64,000 nucleotides of DNA, taken from NCBI GenBank assembly GCA_963693285.1, contig OY848921.1:310001-374000 (forward strand), written 5' to 3'. This DNA is from Xestospongia muta (Eukaryota > Porifera > Demospongiae > Haplosclerida > Petrosiidae). Within the stretch, counting starts at the first letter, position 1, and each line of letters begins with the position of its first letter. The notes beneath the pieces are model-generated. The model did not search any database. It had not been told where the DNA came from and saw only the letters and a list, made by a program, of their open reading frames with translations. Below are positions 50,436 through 61,646 of this stretch, one piece after another. The translations under genes were made by a program, and so were the position numbers.

Positions 50436-51328
50436 ATGGCTACTGCAGTAGTTGTGAGCAAGAAGGAGTGGAGGACCCAACTTTATGTTGAGCAGAAGGA
50501 GCAGATATGGCCTAAAGAAGGCAAGCATATCTTAGCACAATATGACGAGGATACTATTGTTGTCTATCAAGCGTATTGTCCAGAAATAGCAGATTATGCA
50601 GTAAAGCATCAACAGTATGTAATAGTATAGTACTAATGTATTGGAATACATTAATGTATCAGGGACTGTATATAATAAATTCAATATAAGATTGTAATAA
50701 TGATTGCTATGTTTCTACTATCAATGAGTCTGCTCTGTGGTGTCATGCTCTCTCTGATAATAGGTTTGGTGGTGATCGTTTCTCTTATTCTCGTATGTCA
50801 TGGATCAAAACAAACTTCTTGTGGATGATGTATCGCTGTGGTTGGGCAACTAAGCAAAATCAAGAGAGAGTGTTAGCTGTGAGGATTACAAGAGATGGAT
50901 TTGAAGAGATCTTAGCCAATGCTCTAACTGGTAGAAACACTATATACTAGTACAACTAATTAATATGTTATATTTAGGAGCTGATGAGAAGGCTAGGGGA
51001 AAAGGACCTTCTAATATTCGTCTTCAATGGGACCCTGATCATCATCCTAATGGCTCACCTCAAAATCGGAGAGCTATCCAATTAGGGCTAAGAAATGAGG
51101 TCTCTCATTACATTAAATAAGATAGAATTATATCTCTTCTGATAGATATTAGTCAAATATGGTACTGACTGGATAGTGGAGATAAGAGATGTGACCACGT
51201 TTGTACAGGAGCAATATCAACATGTGTTACAGAGAGAATGGGATCAGTTATTAGTTGCTGAAGAAAGAGTTTATGAAGTGACTGACAGTCAAGTTGCTCG
51301 TCAAATTAAATTAATTGAAGATCATTGA
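50436..51328 (+). CDS. DUF4291 family protein
   Basis: Exons: 50436-50612, 50764-~50930, ~50978-~51098, ~51147-51328. The start at 50436 (MATAVVVSKKEW) is favoured over an upstream Met because the family begins near the WPKEGKHILAQYDEDTIVVYQAY block. The following FGGDRFSYSRMSWIKTNFLW, MMYRCGWATKQNQERVLAV and IQLGLRN phrases are hallmark DUF4291 segments. Function is not established; the family is found across bacteria and eukaryotes, often as a single short domain, as here (about 220 residues). It is head-to-head with PTRH2. Confidence 0.88.
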
Positions 51329-51392
51329 GAAGAATGTTGATGTATTAATTATTATTACAAATATTTTTTTAATAATAAATAATAATATTTAT

Positions 51393-52149
51393 TTAATTTG
51401 AATAATAATAGTAATGTTTTCTAGTTGCTGTTCTTGTTGCTAATTGTTCTCTCTGCAACAACAATGCTTGTTGATAGCGATGTCGTCTTTTTATTTTATA
51501 TTCTTCTATCCTGATTCTTTCTTGCTCTTCATCAGATACTTCATTCTCCCATCTCAAGCTCTCTAATCTCACTTTAGCATCAATTTCCAGTTTATTTGAT
51601 CTTGTTTCATCAGATATTGAACAAGTTAAACTGGTTTTATCATCTTCCTGTAACGGTTTACATTTGGTGGTCAATGATGAATAACTCATACTACTGGTAT
51701 CAGTACCAGACTCTGTTGTGATATCAGAATGAGCTAACTGGCTGTCTCTTGTTGCAATACTCATGGCATCAGAAGACTCATCATATCTGTAAATGAGTTA
51801 TCATGTTCTAATTTGTTATTGATGTACAAAGTTGTCTCTTTACCTTTTAAGTTTGTGTAAAGGTCTATGTGTGTCAATACTGGAGTTACTACTGCTATAT
51901 TGATCTTCTAATTTACGAATAGTCAGTGCTGATGAGAGGGGATTCGAATCAGAAGACTTAGTCTTGGACTTGTGATCTCCTCCCTTTGTTGTACTAACAC
52001 CTACTGAGAGGGGCTTCAAATAATTATCTATTATTTGAACTCAGCTCACCTTTGGGTTGCCCTGAGATCTCTCGCTCCTTTTTACTTCTCTTTTTCCTCT
52101 TTTTACCTACTGGTCCTGTTTTGTTTGATTGCTTCTTAGTTGCATCCAT
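51393..52149 (-). CDS. Small charged protein, possibly LIAT1-like
   Basis: Three exons: 52149-52050, 52013-51844, ~51787-51393. The N-terminus is strongly basic (MDATKKQSNKTGPVGKKRKK, then RSKKERE), the middle Ser/Thr-rich (SSSNSSIDT, TESGTDTSSMSYSS), and the C-terminal third helical and charged (VRLESLRWENEVSDEEQERI, then RIEEYKIKRRHRYQQ). The LRWEN...EERI..YKxxRRxRY phrase together with a Lys-rich N-terminus recalls LIAT1, a ligand of the arginyltransferase ATE1, but this rests on memory of a short pattern and is weak. The start codon is 151 bp from the divergent EXO5 start. Confidence 0.65.
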
Positions 52150-52300
52150 TCTCACCTATTGCATCCCATATATATAATTAACATGCACAATATCCTATCA
52201 GCTCCACCCAAGGCTCCCTAGCAACAGGGCGCAGTTCCGAATTAAGTGACGATTACTGACGAAAGAGTTAAAATTAAATTCACTGTCGCGGTACGATGGG
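52150..52300. promoter_or_regulatory. Shared divergent promoter, small charged protein / EXO5
   Basis: 151 bp separate the two start codons. GC content is locally higher (AGGCTCCCTAGCAACAGG, CTGTCGCGGTACGATGGG). No defined box was recognised. Confidence 0.4.
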
Positions 52301-53683
52301 ATGGCTAGTTCGTTTACCTCAAGTGATATTGAAGTAGAAATTATAGAGGACGATCAACTTGAGTTATTAGGATGTGTGACAGATCTAGCTACTTTAGAAT
52401 CTGGTTAGCTTTGGAATATAAACTACTCAATTATAAAATTCCCTATTAGAACGTGAGGAAGTACAAGAGCTTGTAGCCCGACAAAAGAACAATGGGTCAT
52501 ATGTACCTATGAATATATTTCGCAGAAACAATGCAATCTGTGTATCAGATATAGCAAGTGGTCTATATTGTGAATTACAAGTGGAATATCGTCACCTCCA
52601 TCCTTATCTTCAACGAACAAAACAATGGCGACAAAAGAGAGAAGAAGGAAAGACCATAGAAAAAAGAAATGTTGTCATGCAAGAAGGAACATCCATTCAC
52701 CTCAAGAAAGGTACCACCATTAGGTCCCATAAGTAAATGTACATTCATTATCCAAATCCTAAATACATGTACCCATGTACATTTATTCCCTATATGTCCA
52801 TGTACATGTACATTTATTCCCTATATGTCCATGTACATGTACATTCATTCCCTATATGTCCATGTACATATACAAGTTCTGACTTTCCTTTCCAGAACTA
52901 GAGGTCCACAAGAAGATTGAAATTCCAACTTTCACACTTGAAGACAAATGGGCTATAGACTTACTTAATACTTACATGCAATTAGCTGGAATTAAAGAAG
53001 GGTCAATTGCTCGTGAAATCAAGTTATTTGGTAGTCCATTTAATTGTACAGCAACTCTTACTGGTATTGTTGATCAGTTACAATACTGTTCACAAGATGG
53101 TGATCTGATAATGTTAGAATTAAAGACTCGTAAAAGTCGTTCGTTACCTCGGGAGGAACAGAAACGTGGCCACGCCCTCCAATTGATGCTATACAAATTA
53201 TTACTAGATTCCTTAACACAAGGCAGTATGAGTTATCTCTCTTTATTAGAGGGGTTGGGGTTAAAATTGAGTGTACCACTGTCGCAGGGACCTATTGAAT
53301 ACATCCACCAAAGTGGTCTGACCAGTTTAATGAACTGGCCTCATTGGCCTGAAGAAGATACAACCTGCCTCTCTCTCAGTGGTCTAGCTCACACTATTAA
53401 TCAGTTAATTATAGGGTTAGAGCTACCTCCGGTAGGTACTCTATTGTTACAATATGAACATCAACAAAGTAACGATATTTTAGGAGTAGAACTGGTTGTT
53501 TTTGATGAAGCGTGGGCGAGAAAAGAGTTAGAGAAAAGTCTTCAATATTGGCGAGGGGAGCGGTCAGCATCTGGTGTTGATATTGAGGACAGTTGGAAAT
53601 GTAATTATTGTCAGTTTGCTGAAGTGTGTGTATGGAGAAAAAGGCAGATAGTGGAACATTCTCCTGTGAAGAAATGGCCATAA
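52301..53683 (+). CDS. EXO5: Exonuclease V, iron-sulfur single-strand DNA exonuclease
   Basis: Three exons, 52301-52403, 52450-52710 and 52896-53683, in matching phase. After an acidic N-terminus (VEIIEDDQLELLG) come NAICVSDIASGLYCELQVEY with the first cluster Cys, then the PD-(D/E)xK nuclease core: GIVDQLQYCSQDGDLIMLEL followed by KTRKSRSLP (catalytic Asp, Glu, Lys) and RGHALQLMLYKLLL (Gln motif). The C-terminal CNYCQFAEVC gives the remaining Cys ligands for a [4Fe-4S] cluster. EXO5/DEM1 degrades single-stranded DNA and acts in interstrand crosslink repair or mitochondrial DNA maintenance. All catalytic and cluster residues are present, so it should be active. Confidence 0.93.
52772..52868. 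repeat. Minisatellite, 31-bp unit, about 3 copies
   Basis: The unit CCATGTACATGTACATTTAT plus TCCCTATATGT is repeated in the second EXO5 intron. It contains nested GTACATGTAC palindromes. Confidence 0.85.
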
Positions 53684-53941
53684 ATTTTTTCGAGATAAAT
53701 TGTTTATAAGAAAAAAATTTATTTTTTATTTTTTGAGACTTACTAAAATTAAGAACACTTTTAATCAAATTATATTATACACAACTTAATTTATTCTTTA
53801 ACAAGAGACAATAATTATATTTAAAACACAACTGTGGCACTTCAGTTCTAGTGTAACAAAATAATAGACAATATATAATACAGACTTCAGTAAACAGGAA
53901 CACAAAGTGATAACAATATTAGAACACAACACAATGTCAAA

Positions 53942-55602
53942 CTATCTTCGTTGTACTACGTATTGTGGCTGAGTTGCCGCTAGATTGACAACAGTAACAT
54001 TTACTGATGACTGCTGGACAACTCTTGGCTGTGGACGAGGAGCAGGTGGAGGGATATAAGGTCTCGACTGATATGGAGCTGGAGGAGGAGGTCCATACCT
54101 TTGTGGAGGAGGTGGTCCGTATCTTTGTGGAGGAGGAGGTCCATATCTTTGTGGAGGAGGGGGTCCACGATAAGCTGGTTGGGGAGGTGGAGGTTGGTAT
54201 TGAGGAGGACGAGATGGAGGAGGTGGACCACTGTATGAGTAACGATTAGCAGGTGGATAAGGGCCAGGCATTGGATTGGGTGGTGGACCAGGTCGTGGTG
54301 CTGTCCCACCAGGAGGCATAGGTGGAGCTCCATATTGTGTCTGTTGTATAGGGGGAGGTTGGGGCATAGGAGGACCAGGTTGAGGCATAGGTGGACCAGA
54401 TTGGGGTCTAGGGTGAGGCATAGGTGGACCAGATTGTGGCATAGGCTGAGGCATTGGAGGACCAGATTGTGGCATAGGCTGAGGCATTGGAGGTCCAGGC
54501 ATGGGAGGATGGGTCTGAGTCATTGGAGGTCCAGGTTGAGGCATTGGAGGTCCAGGTTGAGGCATGGGAGGACCAGCATTAGGAGTGTAAGGAGGTGGAG
54601 CTTCTTGGTTGGGATATGTGGCAGGTGGATATTGTTGTGGCTCAGAGCCATCCTTAGCTTTACAAAGGACTTGAAGCCAGCTCCTAAATGATGAAGGGAA
54701 TTCCCGTTACATCACATGTTTAAGGAGATAGGAGTCACAACATCTAATATATCCTTTCATCACATGACATTGTGAACATTCCAATATTACATATATGGAA
54801 AAGGTGATGAAAATTATAGGAACTTAAGTTTAATGAGATTCATAGCCTGTCTGTGTGTGGGCTGTGAACACATATTCTAAATAATTTAGCTTTATTTGTT
54901 AAAGGTCATTATTATCTAGGACATATTTCATTATCAACAAAAGTCTTGTTATCGACTAACATAGTCATTATTGACTGTCACATGGTACCTTGATTTTATT
55001 ACTAACAAATACACACAATAACTGATAACTTACTAACAGAAATTGTTTTTATAACAAAAGATAACTATAATACACAGACCATAAGATATAGTTAATGATA
55101 GCTTGGAAATATAAGAGATAAGAGCTAGCATTATTTTCTCACTGGCAAGAAGTATGGTGTTTGAAATATTATCTTATATAGTACAATATTCTCTTACCTA
55201 CACTCTTCAACTGAGTCACAGATACATGTATATGTTCTATCGGAACATACGAGAGCAAAGGAACGAACAGATTGTGCTGGATCTGGCAACTTTTCACCTG
55301 TCGAGACTTCATTGTACATTAAGATTTTCTCCACATTGACAATGTCTATACGACCTTTCTCTGTCTTACATTGAGGATCTGTATAATAATACAAGAAACC
55401 ATTTGTTTTTAGAACAAACCAACGCTTTTTCCAAGATCGCCTAGTTTGACCTGTATGATAAAAGATAAGTTAACCGAATATTGTCTGAATATAAATTTAT
55501 TCTAATTTACTCGTAGATTGACAATAGCGTCTCTGCGATATGCTATTCTAAATACTAATCCTCACCGCATTTTGTGATATAGCCGGACTTTAGAACTTCC
55601 AT
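53942..55602 (-). CDS. PH-domain protein with proline-rich tail (PLEKHB/evectin-like)
   Basis: Three exons: 55602-55566 (MEVLKSGYITKCG), 55450-55198 and 54683-53942. Exons 1-2 encode a compact PH domain of about 100 residues (GYITKCGQTRRSWKKRWFVL, GFLYYYTDPQCKTEKGRID, SFALVCSDRTYTCICD, closing Trp in SWLQVL). The Lys/Arg-rich beta1-beta2 loop fits phosphoinositide or phosphatidylserine binding. The rest is low-complexity: PPYTP, repeats of GPPMPQP, then GPPPPQRY repeats and a tail QQSSVNVTVVNLAATQPQYV. A PH domain followed by a PPPY/Pro-rich tail recalls evectins (PLEKHB1/2), but the C-terminal membrane segment of those proteins is absent, so only the domain is assigned with confidence. Confidence 0.8.
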
Positions 55603-55850
55603 TGTTGTAGCGAACGTTCAAGATGCGCTTCGTCCTATATATTTCTTTCTGATGGTTAGAGTAGGGCAAGCAATTATTATGAAAATATGTGAAGCCTTTC
55701 TATTAAAATGACAGCCACACCCACACAACATCGTGACATAGCAGATTACGTCATAGCTCTCTTGTCAACCACCTTTCTCGACATCTCTAAGACATAGGAC
55801 TACCATTAACTCCATAAACTTCTTTTAATTTCAACAAGAATCGCCCAACA
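55603..55850. promoter_or_regulatory. Shared divergent promoter, PH protein / PITP
   Basis: 248 bp lie between divergent start codons. No repeat or named box was recognised. Confidence 0.4.
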
Positions 55851-57541
55851 ATGCTTATAAAAGAATAGTAAGTTATCAGAAAGACAATGAGTGCGTCATT
55901 TAGTATTTAAAGGTCACCTTTAATGAATATTATGATAATATAACATTATTATTTTGTTTTTATAACGTATATCTATTATTTTAGCCGAATAGTTCTACCA
56001 TTTACATTAGAAGAGGTAAGATACTTAATGTGTAATATCACAGACAATGATATATATACCACATTTTTTTACTTGACATTAAGAGTTGTAGTAGTTAAGG
56101 TTTATGGTGGTACATGAAATGTTTTTAGAAGTTAGTAGACACTTGAAAAATAAGGAAATAACATGTTCACATAGTGTGTGTATGTGTATATAAACATTCA
56201 GTGTTGATATGTTCACTGCTATTTTCCTATCAGTATCATTTAGGGCAGTTATGGTCAGTAGCCCAAGCTAGTAAAAATGAAACAGGAGGAGGAGACGGTA
56301 TAGAAGTATTAGTTAATGAACCTAGAGAGACTGACACTCATGGGACAGGCCAATTCACACACAAGATCTTTCATTTGTCACAGTAAATAATATTCCTTAT
56401 TTGGGATTTGTTATTTACTATGTGGTCTGTTCTTTAGTAAAGTACCTAGAGTTTTACGAGCACTTGCTCCTAAAGGATCTCTTGAAGTTCATGAACAGGC
56501 TATAAATGCTTTTCCTTACATTAAAACTGAGATTACAGTAAGTTTAATACAATTAAAATGTAGTTATATCCTTTTATAATATTCAGAATCCTGACTACAT
56601 GAAAGATGGCTTTCATATTACAATTGAATCTATGCATTTTGAAAATGACAGAGGGGAACAAGAAAATGTAAGTATGTGAAGTGATAAGAGTAATTTGTAT
56701 ACTAATGTTTTATAAGCACATATTTGGATTATAAGCTTCAAATGGTTTATAAGCACATACTAGTATTATAAGCTTCAAATGGTTTATAAGCACATACTAG
56801 TATTATAAGCTTCAAATGGTTTATAACCACATTGTGGTATTATAAGTTTCAAATGGTTCATAAGCACATACAAGTATTATAAGCTTCAAATGGTTTATAA
56901 GCACATATTGATCTTATTTTATAGGTTCATAATTTATCACCAGATATGTTAGCAAAGAGAGAAATTATCTACATTGACATAGTGAATGATCCATTTGACC
57001 CAAGAGTAAATTGTCCTCACATTATATTTTAAAACCATTTTAAATAACTAACAGGATTACAAACCAGAATGGGATCCTAAACTAGTTGGTTCAACTAAAG
57101 CAGGAAGAGGCCCACTTAAACCTGACTGGAAGGTAGCCTACACAGTTCTGTAAACCACACCCCCTATTATGTAATCATTAACAGGAAACCACTCAACCAA
57201 TCATGTGTGCTTATAAATTAGTGACTTGTGAGTTCAAATGGTGGGGCCTACAAACAAAAGTGGAAAGTATGATAATGAAGGTATTATGTCATATTATGTA
57301 ATATCTATAAGATAATATTCACAGGCTGAACGTAGAATATTCACTTCATTTCATCGTCAAGTATACTGCTGGTTAGATGAGTGGTATGGATTGACAATGG
57401 ATGATATACGACAGATTGAAGATGCAACAAGAGCAGAACTTGAAGAAGTGAGATTACAGCTTCTTCATGGAAACAGATGCTTTATATTTTTTTCCTTAGC
57501 AACGTCGTACTGGTGAACTTAGAGGTATGAGTGAACAATGA
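55851..57541 (+). CDS. PITPNA: Class I phosphatidylinositol transfer protein (PITP alpha/beta)
   Basis: About ten exons beginning with a 17-nt coding exon (55851-55867, MLIKE plus two bases) spliced to 55985-56014 and 56234-56382, ending at TGA 57539-57541. The product matches class I PITPs end to end: [89 protein letters not shown] and [15 protein letters not shown]. These proteins carry PtdIns and PtdCho between membranes and feed PI-kinase signalling. The family's usual ~270 residues are reached. The alpha and beta forms cannot be separated; a pre-duplication orthologue of both is likely. One intron carries a minisatellite. Confidence 0.94.
56711..56925. repeat. Minisatellite, 37-bp unit, about 5 copies
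   Basis: The unit TTTATAAGCACATACTAGTA plus TTATAAGCTTCAAATGG is tandemly repeated in a PITP intron; two units are identical and others differ by a few bases. The array ends close to the next acceptor. Confidence 0.9.
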
Positions 57542-57779
57542 AGAGGTTTTCACAAGTGGGATATTTGGCAGGCAAACTTAAGTGTCTCGTTTCTAACGTG
57601 TTATTGTGAATTGCTATAATTCTAGAATTCTACTATTATTTAAATTTTATAATGCTGTCTAATTAATTGTCATTTATTGAGCATGCTCAGTTGATACTAC
57701 TAATGGGTGGGGCTCAATTTGCAGGTTTTAGGGTGTGGCTCAGTGCGACCTTTTTGGTGGAGCTATTTAGTACTCTGCA

Positions 57780-59589
57780 ATGACCACTTACCAACAAGCG
57801 AGACAAGAGCTAATAAATGCTCTCGCACAAGATGCTAACAATCTGGATAGTTTACAGAAGATTTACAAGCTACCTAAGAGCTATGCCTTTCTCGGACCAA
57901 CTGCAACAGTCCACGCTCTGGAAATGATAAACGTCTTTTCTCCAGAAGACCCTCTAGGATTAATAGAGATACCATCTTGGCTGGGAATGAAGGAAACAAG
58001 CAAAAAGATAAAGAAAATATTAAGATGTAAAAAAACTGATGGATTTAAATTTAGAGGAATCAACGAGCTTCATAGTGACGTTGATTTTCATCGTCTAATG
58101 GAGAAAGTTCAATTGTCTAGTCATTTCTTCCAAGCAGAGTTAGAGCTACTTCAAGATGTTCTACAAAGCAAATCAAATACAATACCCAGTATAGCTGACA
58201 CTCTTGCTACATTTAATGGAGTCATTGAGAACACTCAACAAGTTATAGCCGGACTCACACAAGTTATGATGGAATTACATTTAGAACCAAAAAGCCGTGC
58301 TGCTAAAGAAGCATTCTCACAATGTGAGTATCTATAAAATAATAATTACCTGTTGTTCTTTTACAGCTTTGCAGGTGCCATATGAAAGAAAGACATCAGC
58401 TGAACATTCTACTAGATCTGTTCACCCTCCTTTGAAACATACAGGATCAGATCCTTTAAATCGAAAACATCACTTCACTGATGAAGTTCAAAACTCTCCT
58501 ATATCATCTCGTCGACCTTTACCTCCTCCTCCTCCTCCTAAAACAAATAGTCCACCTTGTCCAAAGCATTGGTCACCCATTTTAATTCCAACAAGAGTTA
58601 TTGAAAGGGAGGCTGCAAAACAAGAGAGTAGAAAACTTCAGTCAGAGGAGAGTACTAGATCACAGAAAACTCATATCAACAAGGCAAACTTACAAGAATT
58701 GATAGCAAAACAAGCAGCGAAATTAAGAGCAGACAGTGCAAAGTTACAACATCGCTATCCAGTTGGTTCATATGAAGCAACAGATAGCTTTAATCCTCAA
58801 ACCATTAGTTGGTATGATGATACTGTTATAAACCAAACAACAACATCGTATGTAACCAAACCTTTTGCTCATGATGATAGTGTATTGAACCAACGGACAA
58901 ACCCTGAAGCTATGCATAAAGGTACATTAATACTATATATATAATGGTAACTATAATATATTTGACTTTCAGTTACCCAACTAAAGACTGGTCCACCTGT
59001 AAGTCCAAAGCCAACTAAAGGAAGACGACCACAAGTTCCTCTTTTACCACCTCACTTAAAAGGCCATGAACATTATCAGTTAAGAGAGAGTCGGCTAAAT
59101 CGTCCGCATAGTTACGTTGACATGAATTTATCAAAACAATGTTAGTTTTTAATAAACAAAATCAATAAATGTTATTTAATTCTTCTATAGCTACTGGTCT
59201 TGCAGACAATAATATTCCGTCTGATGTAAAAAAGCATGAATATCAAAATGTACAACAGAAACAACGTCCTCCCAGTTATGTGACCATGAAAAGACGTAAG
59301 TGACTGACAGTACATGTGCTAATACTTAATCCATCAGGACAAACACTTATAACAACTTTATAAGCAGTCTTGTTTTTAGTGTTCATAATCTATTGTTTTT
59401 TCTATAGCTGTTAGTAGTCTAATAGAACCTAGTCCCTTTCAAGACATGACTACTCCATCACTAGGTGCACCAATAGTAGAGTATGGCAATGTTGGGCCTG
59501 GACTACATATGCCATTAAACAATGATTTTTCATCTTCTGATTCTGATGATGATGAATTAGAGGAAAATGCAGTCAGCAATTTTTCCTGA
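57780..59589 (+). CDS. Death-effector-like adaptor with phosphotyrosine-motif tail, gene A
   Basis: Exons: 57780-58323, 58367-58921, then three more to a TGA at 59587-59589; all introns are phase 1. Residues 1-80 form a helical domain (ARQELINALAQDANNLDSLQ, KIYKLPKSYAF, VHALEMINVFSPEDP, LGMKETSKKIKKIL) resembling a death-effector domain, weaker than in genes B and C. Residues ~105-175 are amphipathic helix (LMEKVQLSSHFFQAELELLQ). The long tail is disordered and Pro-rich (RRPLPPPPPPKT, a possible SH3 ligand). It contains SYVDM and SYVTM (pYxxM, PI3K p85 SH2 type), HEYQNV and VEYGNV (pYxN, Grb2 type), and an acidic C-terminus (SSSDSDDDELEEN). No orthologue was recognised; role as a receptor-proximal adaptor is inferred. 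Confidence 0.78.
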
Positions 59590-59877
59590 GATGGTCATCA
59601 AATAAAAGAAGAATATGACTCATTTACATCCTCGGCTTCTTATAATCCATTTGCAAATTATTAACAAAATAAAAAATTGCTTATTTATAATTATGTGATG
59701 TCATAACTTGTTATTGTACTATTTCCTCTTCATAAAAACGATGAATTTTAAAACAAGTAACAATTTAATGTGATTCATATACTCTAGTGATGTCAATGGG
59801 GAAAATGTTTTCTACATAATATGATCTCATTCTTTTTATTTTAGTCAGTGAGTGAAAGTATACAAGCAGAGATAACC

Positions 59878-61149
59878 ATGGAGAAAAAATTACAGGTTCA
59901 ATTTCAGAAAATAGTTGATAAATTTGCGATGGAGTTGTCAGACCAAGAGAAAGTGCGCCTTGTTTACATCTTTGAGCTACCTCGGAAGTATTATGATGAG
60001 TACATCACTATAGTATTTCAAGGTCTTCAGATGATGGGTATCTACAGTATTAAAAACCCTGAGGGTCTTTTAGATATCGCTGAAGTTCTAGAAAGAGAGG
60101 ACTTAAAAATGAAATTACAGTCTGAGATTCAACTGTTTAAAAGGCAGACCCGATTGAGAAGGACCTCATCAGCATTTAATATTGGACAAATCTTTGACAA
60201 TGTTGACCTAGGTCCTTCATTAGAAATTGCTACGAAGCAAATAGAACTAGCTCGAGATAGTTCTGAGCTTCTTCGTAAAATGTGTAAACATCGCCTCCGA
60301 AATGAGCAAGAAAAGTATAAGAGACTTCAGAAACATTTTGATGGAATTCTAACAAAACTAAGTGAAGCAGTTGACTTGCTTACTCTTGCTGGAGAAGAAG
60401 CTTTGGACAATCCAAGTAAGTCAAAATATAATATCTATTTATGTTACTCTGCATGTTGTCAGATTTACCAATTCCTGCTACTGAAGATAGAGAAGAGGAA
60501 GAAATAAAAGTTTATACTGAAGATATACAAGAGACAACAAATAATATGCTAACATCACATGATGCTCATCTCTCACGCACACATGATGCTCATCTCTCAC
60601 GCACACATGATGCTCATCTCTCACGCACACATGATCCTCATCTCTCACGCACACATGGTGCTCATCCCTTACCATCACATTTAGGGTCAAACCCACCAAC
60701 ACAATGTAACACTCGACCTCACATTCCATTATTACCACCAAAAGACAAGACAAGTATGTTAACTAATATATTAGTATTACATGTAATAAATACATATAAT
60801 AGAGTCTCGAATACCCAACAAGAAGATACCACCTCCTCCTCCTCCAAAACCTAAAAAGTTGCTATCAAAGTCTGAACAAATTGATGATCCTGATTATGAA
60901 ATTCCAGATATTGGCCGGAAACTGGACTATACTGGTTCCAGTACTGGCGACAGTGGGCTAGGAAGAGAGGGATGGCCTGAGCCTACAGGTATGAGGCTAT
61001 TAATGTTTTATTTTTAAATTGTACTGTTTTATTGTATTTTTTTATTAGTCAAGAAGAAAGAATATCAAACATTATTGTTAGTAGAAGAGAGATGTGATGA
61101 ATACACTAAACTAATTCCACCTTTAAAACAAAATTATAATCCCAACTGA
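59878..61149 (+). CDS. Death-effector-like adaptor with phosphotyrosine-motif tail, gene B
   Basis: Start chosen at ATG 59878 (ACCATGG context); exons 59878-60415, then three more to TGA 61147-61149, introns phase 1. The N-terminal domain (LQVQFQKIVDKFAMELSDQE, RLVYIFELPRKYY, IVFQGLQMMGIYSIKNPEGL, LDIAEVLEREDLKMKL) has the DED helix pattern and an EREDL version of the RxDL motif in the last helix. A second helical block follows (LGPSLEIATKQIELARDSSE, LTKLSEAVDLLTLAGEE). The tail contains four to five THDAHLSR repeats, a polyproline stretch (KIPPPPPPKPKK), and tyrosines in PDYEIPD, LDYTGS, KEYQTLLL and DEYTKLIPP. Same architecture as genes A and C. Confidence 0.8.
60556..60656 (+). repeat. Coding 24-bp repeat (THDAHLSR), 4-5 copies
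   Basis: Near-perfect 24-bp units encode THDAHLSR in the tail of gene B, with THDPHLSR and THGAHPLP as degraded end units. Confidence 0.9.
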
Positions 61150-61646
61150 ACTAAGATTCTTTATTACTGTCTACTGTAATTAGTAGTACTAGATTTCTTC
61201 TCGTATAGTTTTAATGTTTCCATCTAATAAACACTGAGAATAAAGATGGCTACTTCTAATCTGTTTGTAAAGAAATTATAGTCTAATAAATGTTTTTAGT
61301 TTGTTTTTAGTTTGTTTTGATGTCATTGATGTCACAAGTAATTATTATAAATTATTCTAATTTTTAACTGGGCGTCCTTGAGTTTCCCTCTAATGACTTT
61401 AATTCAACGAGGTCCTTGTTGCCTGCATGGATTTTAGCTACAACGGATCATTTCTAATGAGATAGGTCTTGAGGAGATAAAGAAAAGGTCACGAGAACTG
61501 GTCAGGACTTTTAGTAAGCTGATGACTATAATTAATTAATAACAGTTAATAATATTAAATAAATTATTGTCGCTAATAAAGGAAGTTACTCAAAGGGTAT
61601 GTAGATTTAAGCATATTGTGCGTTGCTAAGTGTTGGAGAGATTAAA
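61150..61646. other. Intergenic stretch between adaptor genes B and C
   Basis: No coding sequence was recognised. A short direct repeat TTTTTAGTTTG occurs near 61290-61320. The rest presumably holds the 3' UTR of gene B and the promoter of gene C. Confidence 0.4.
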
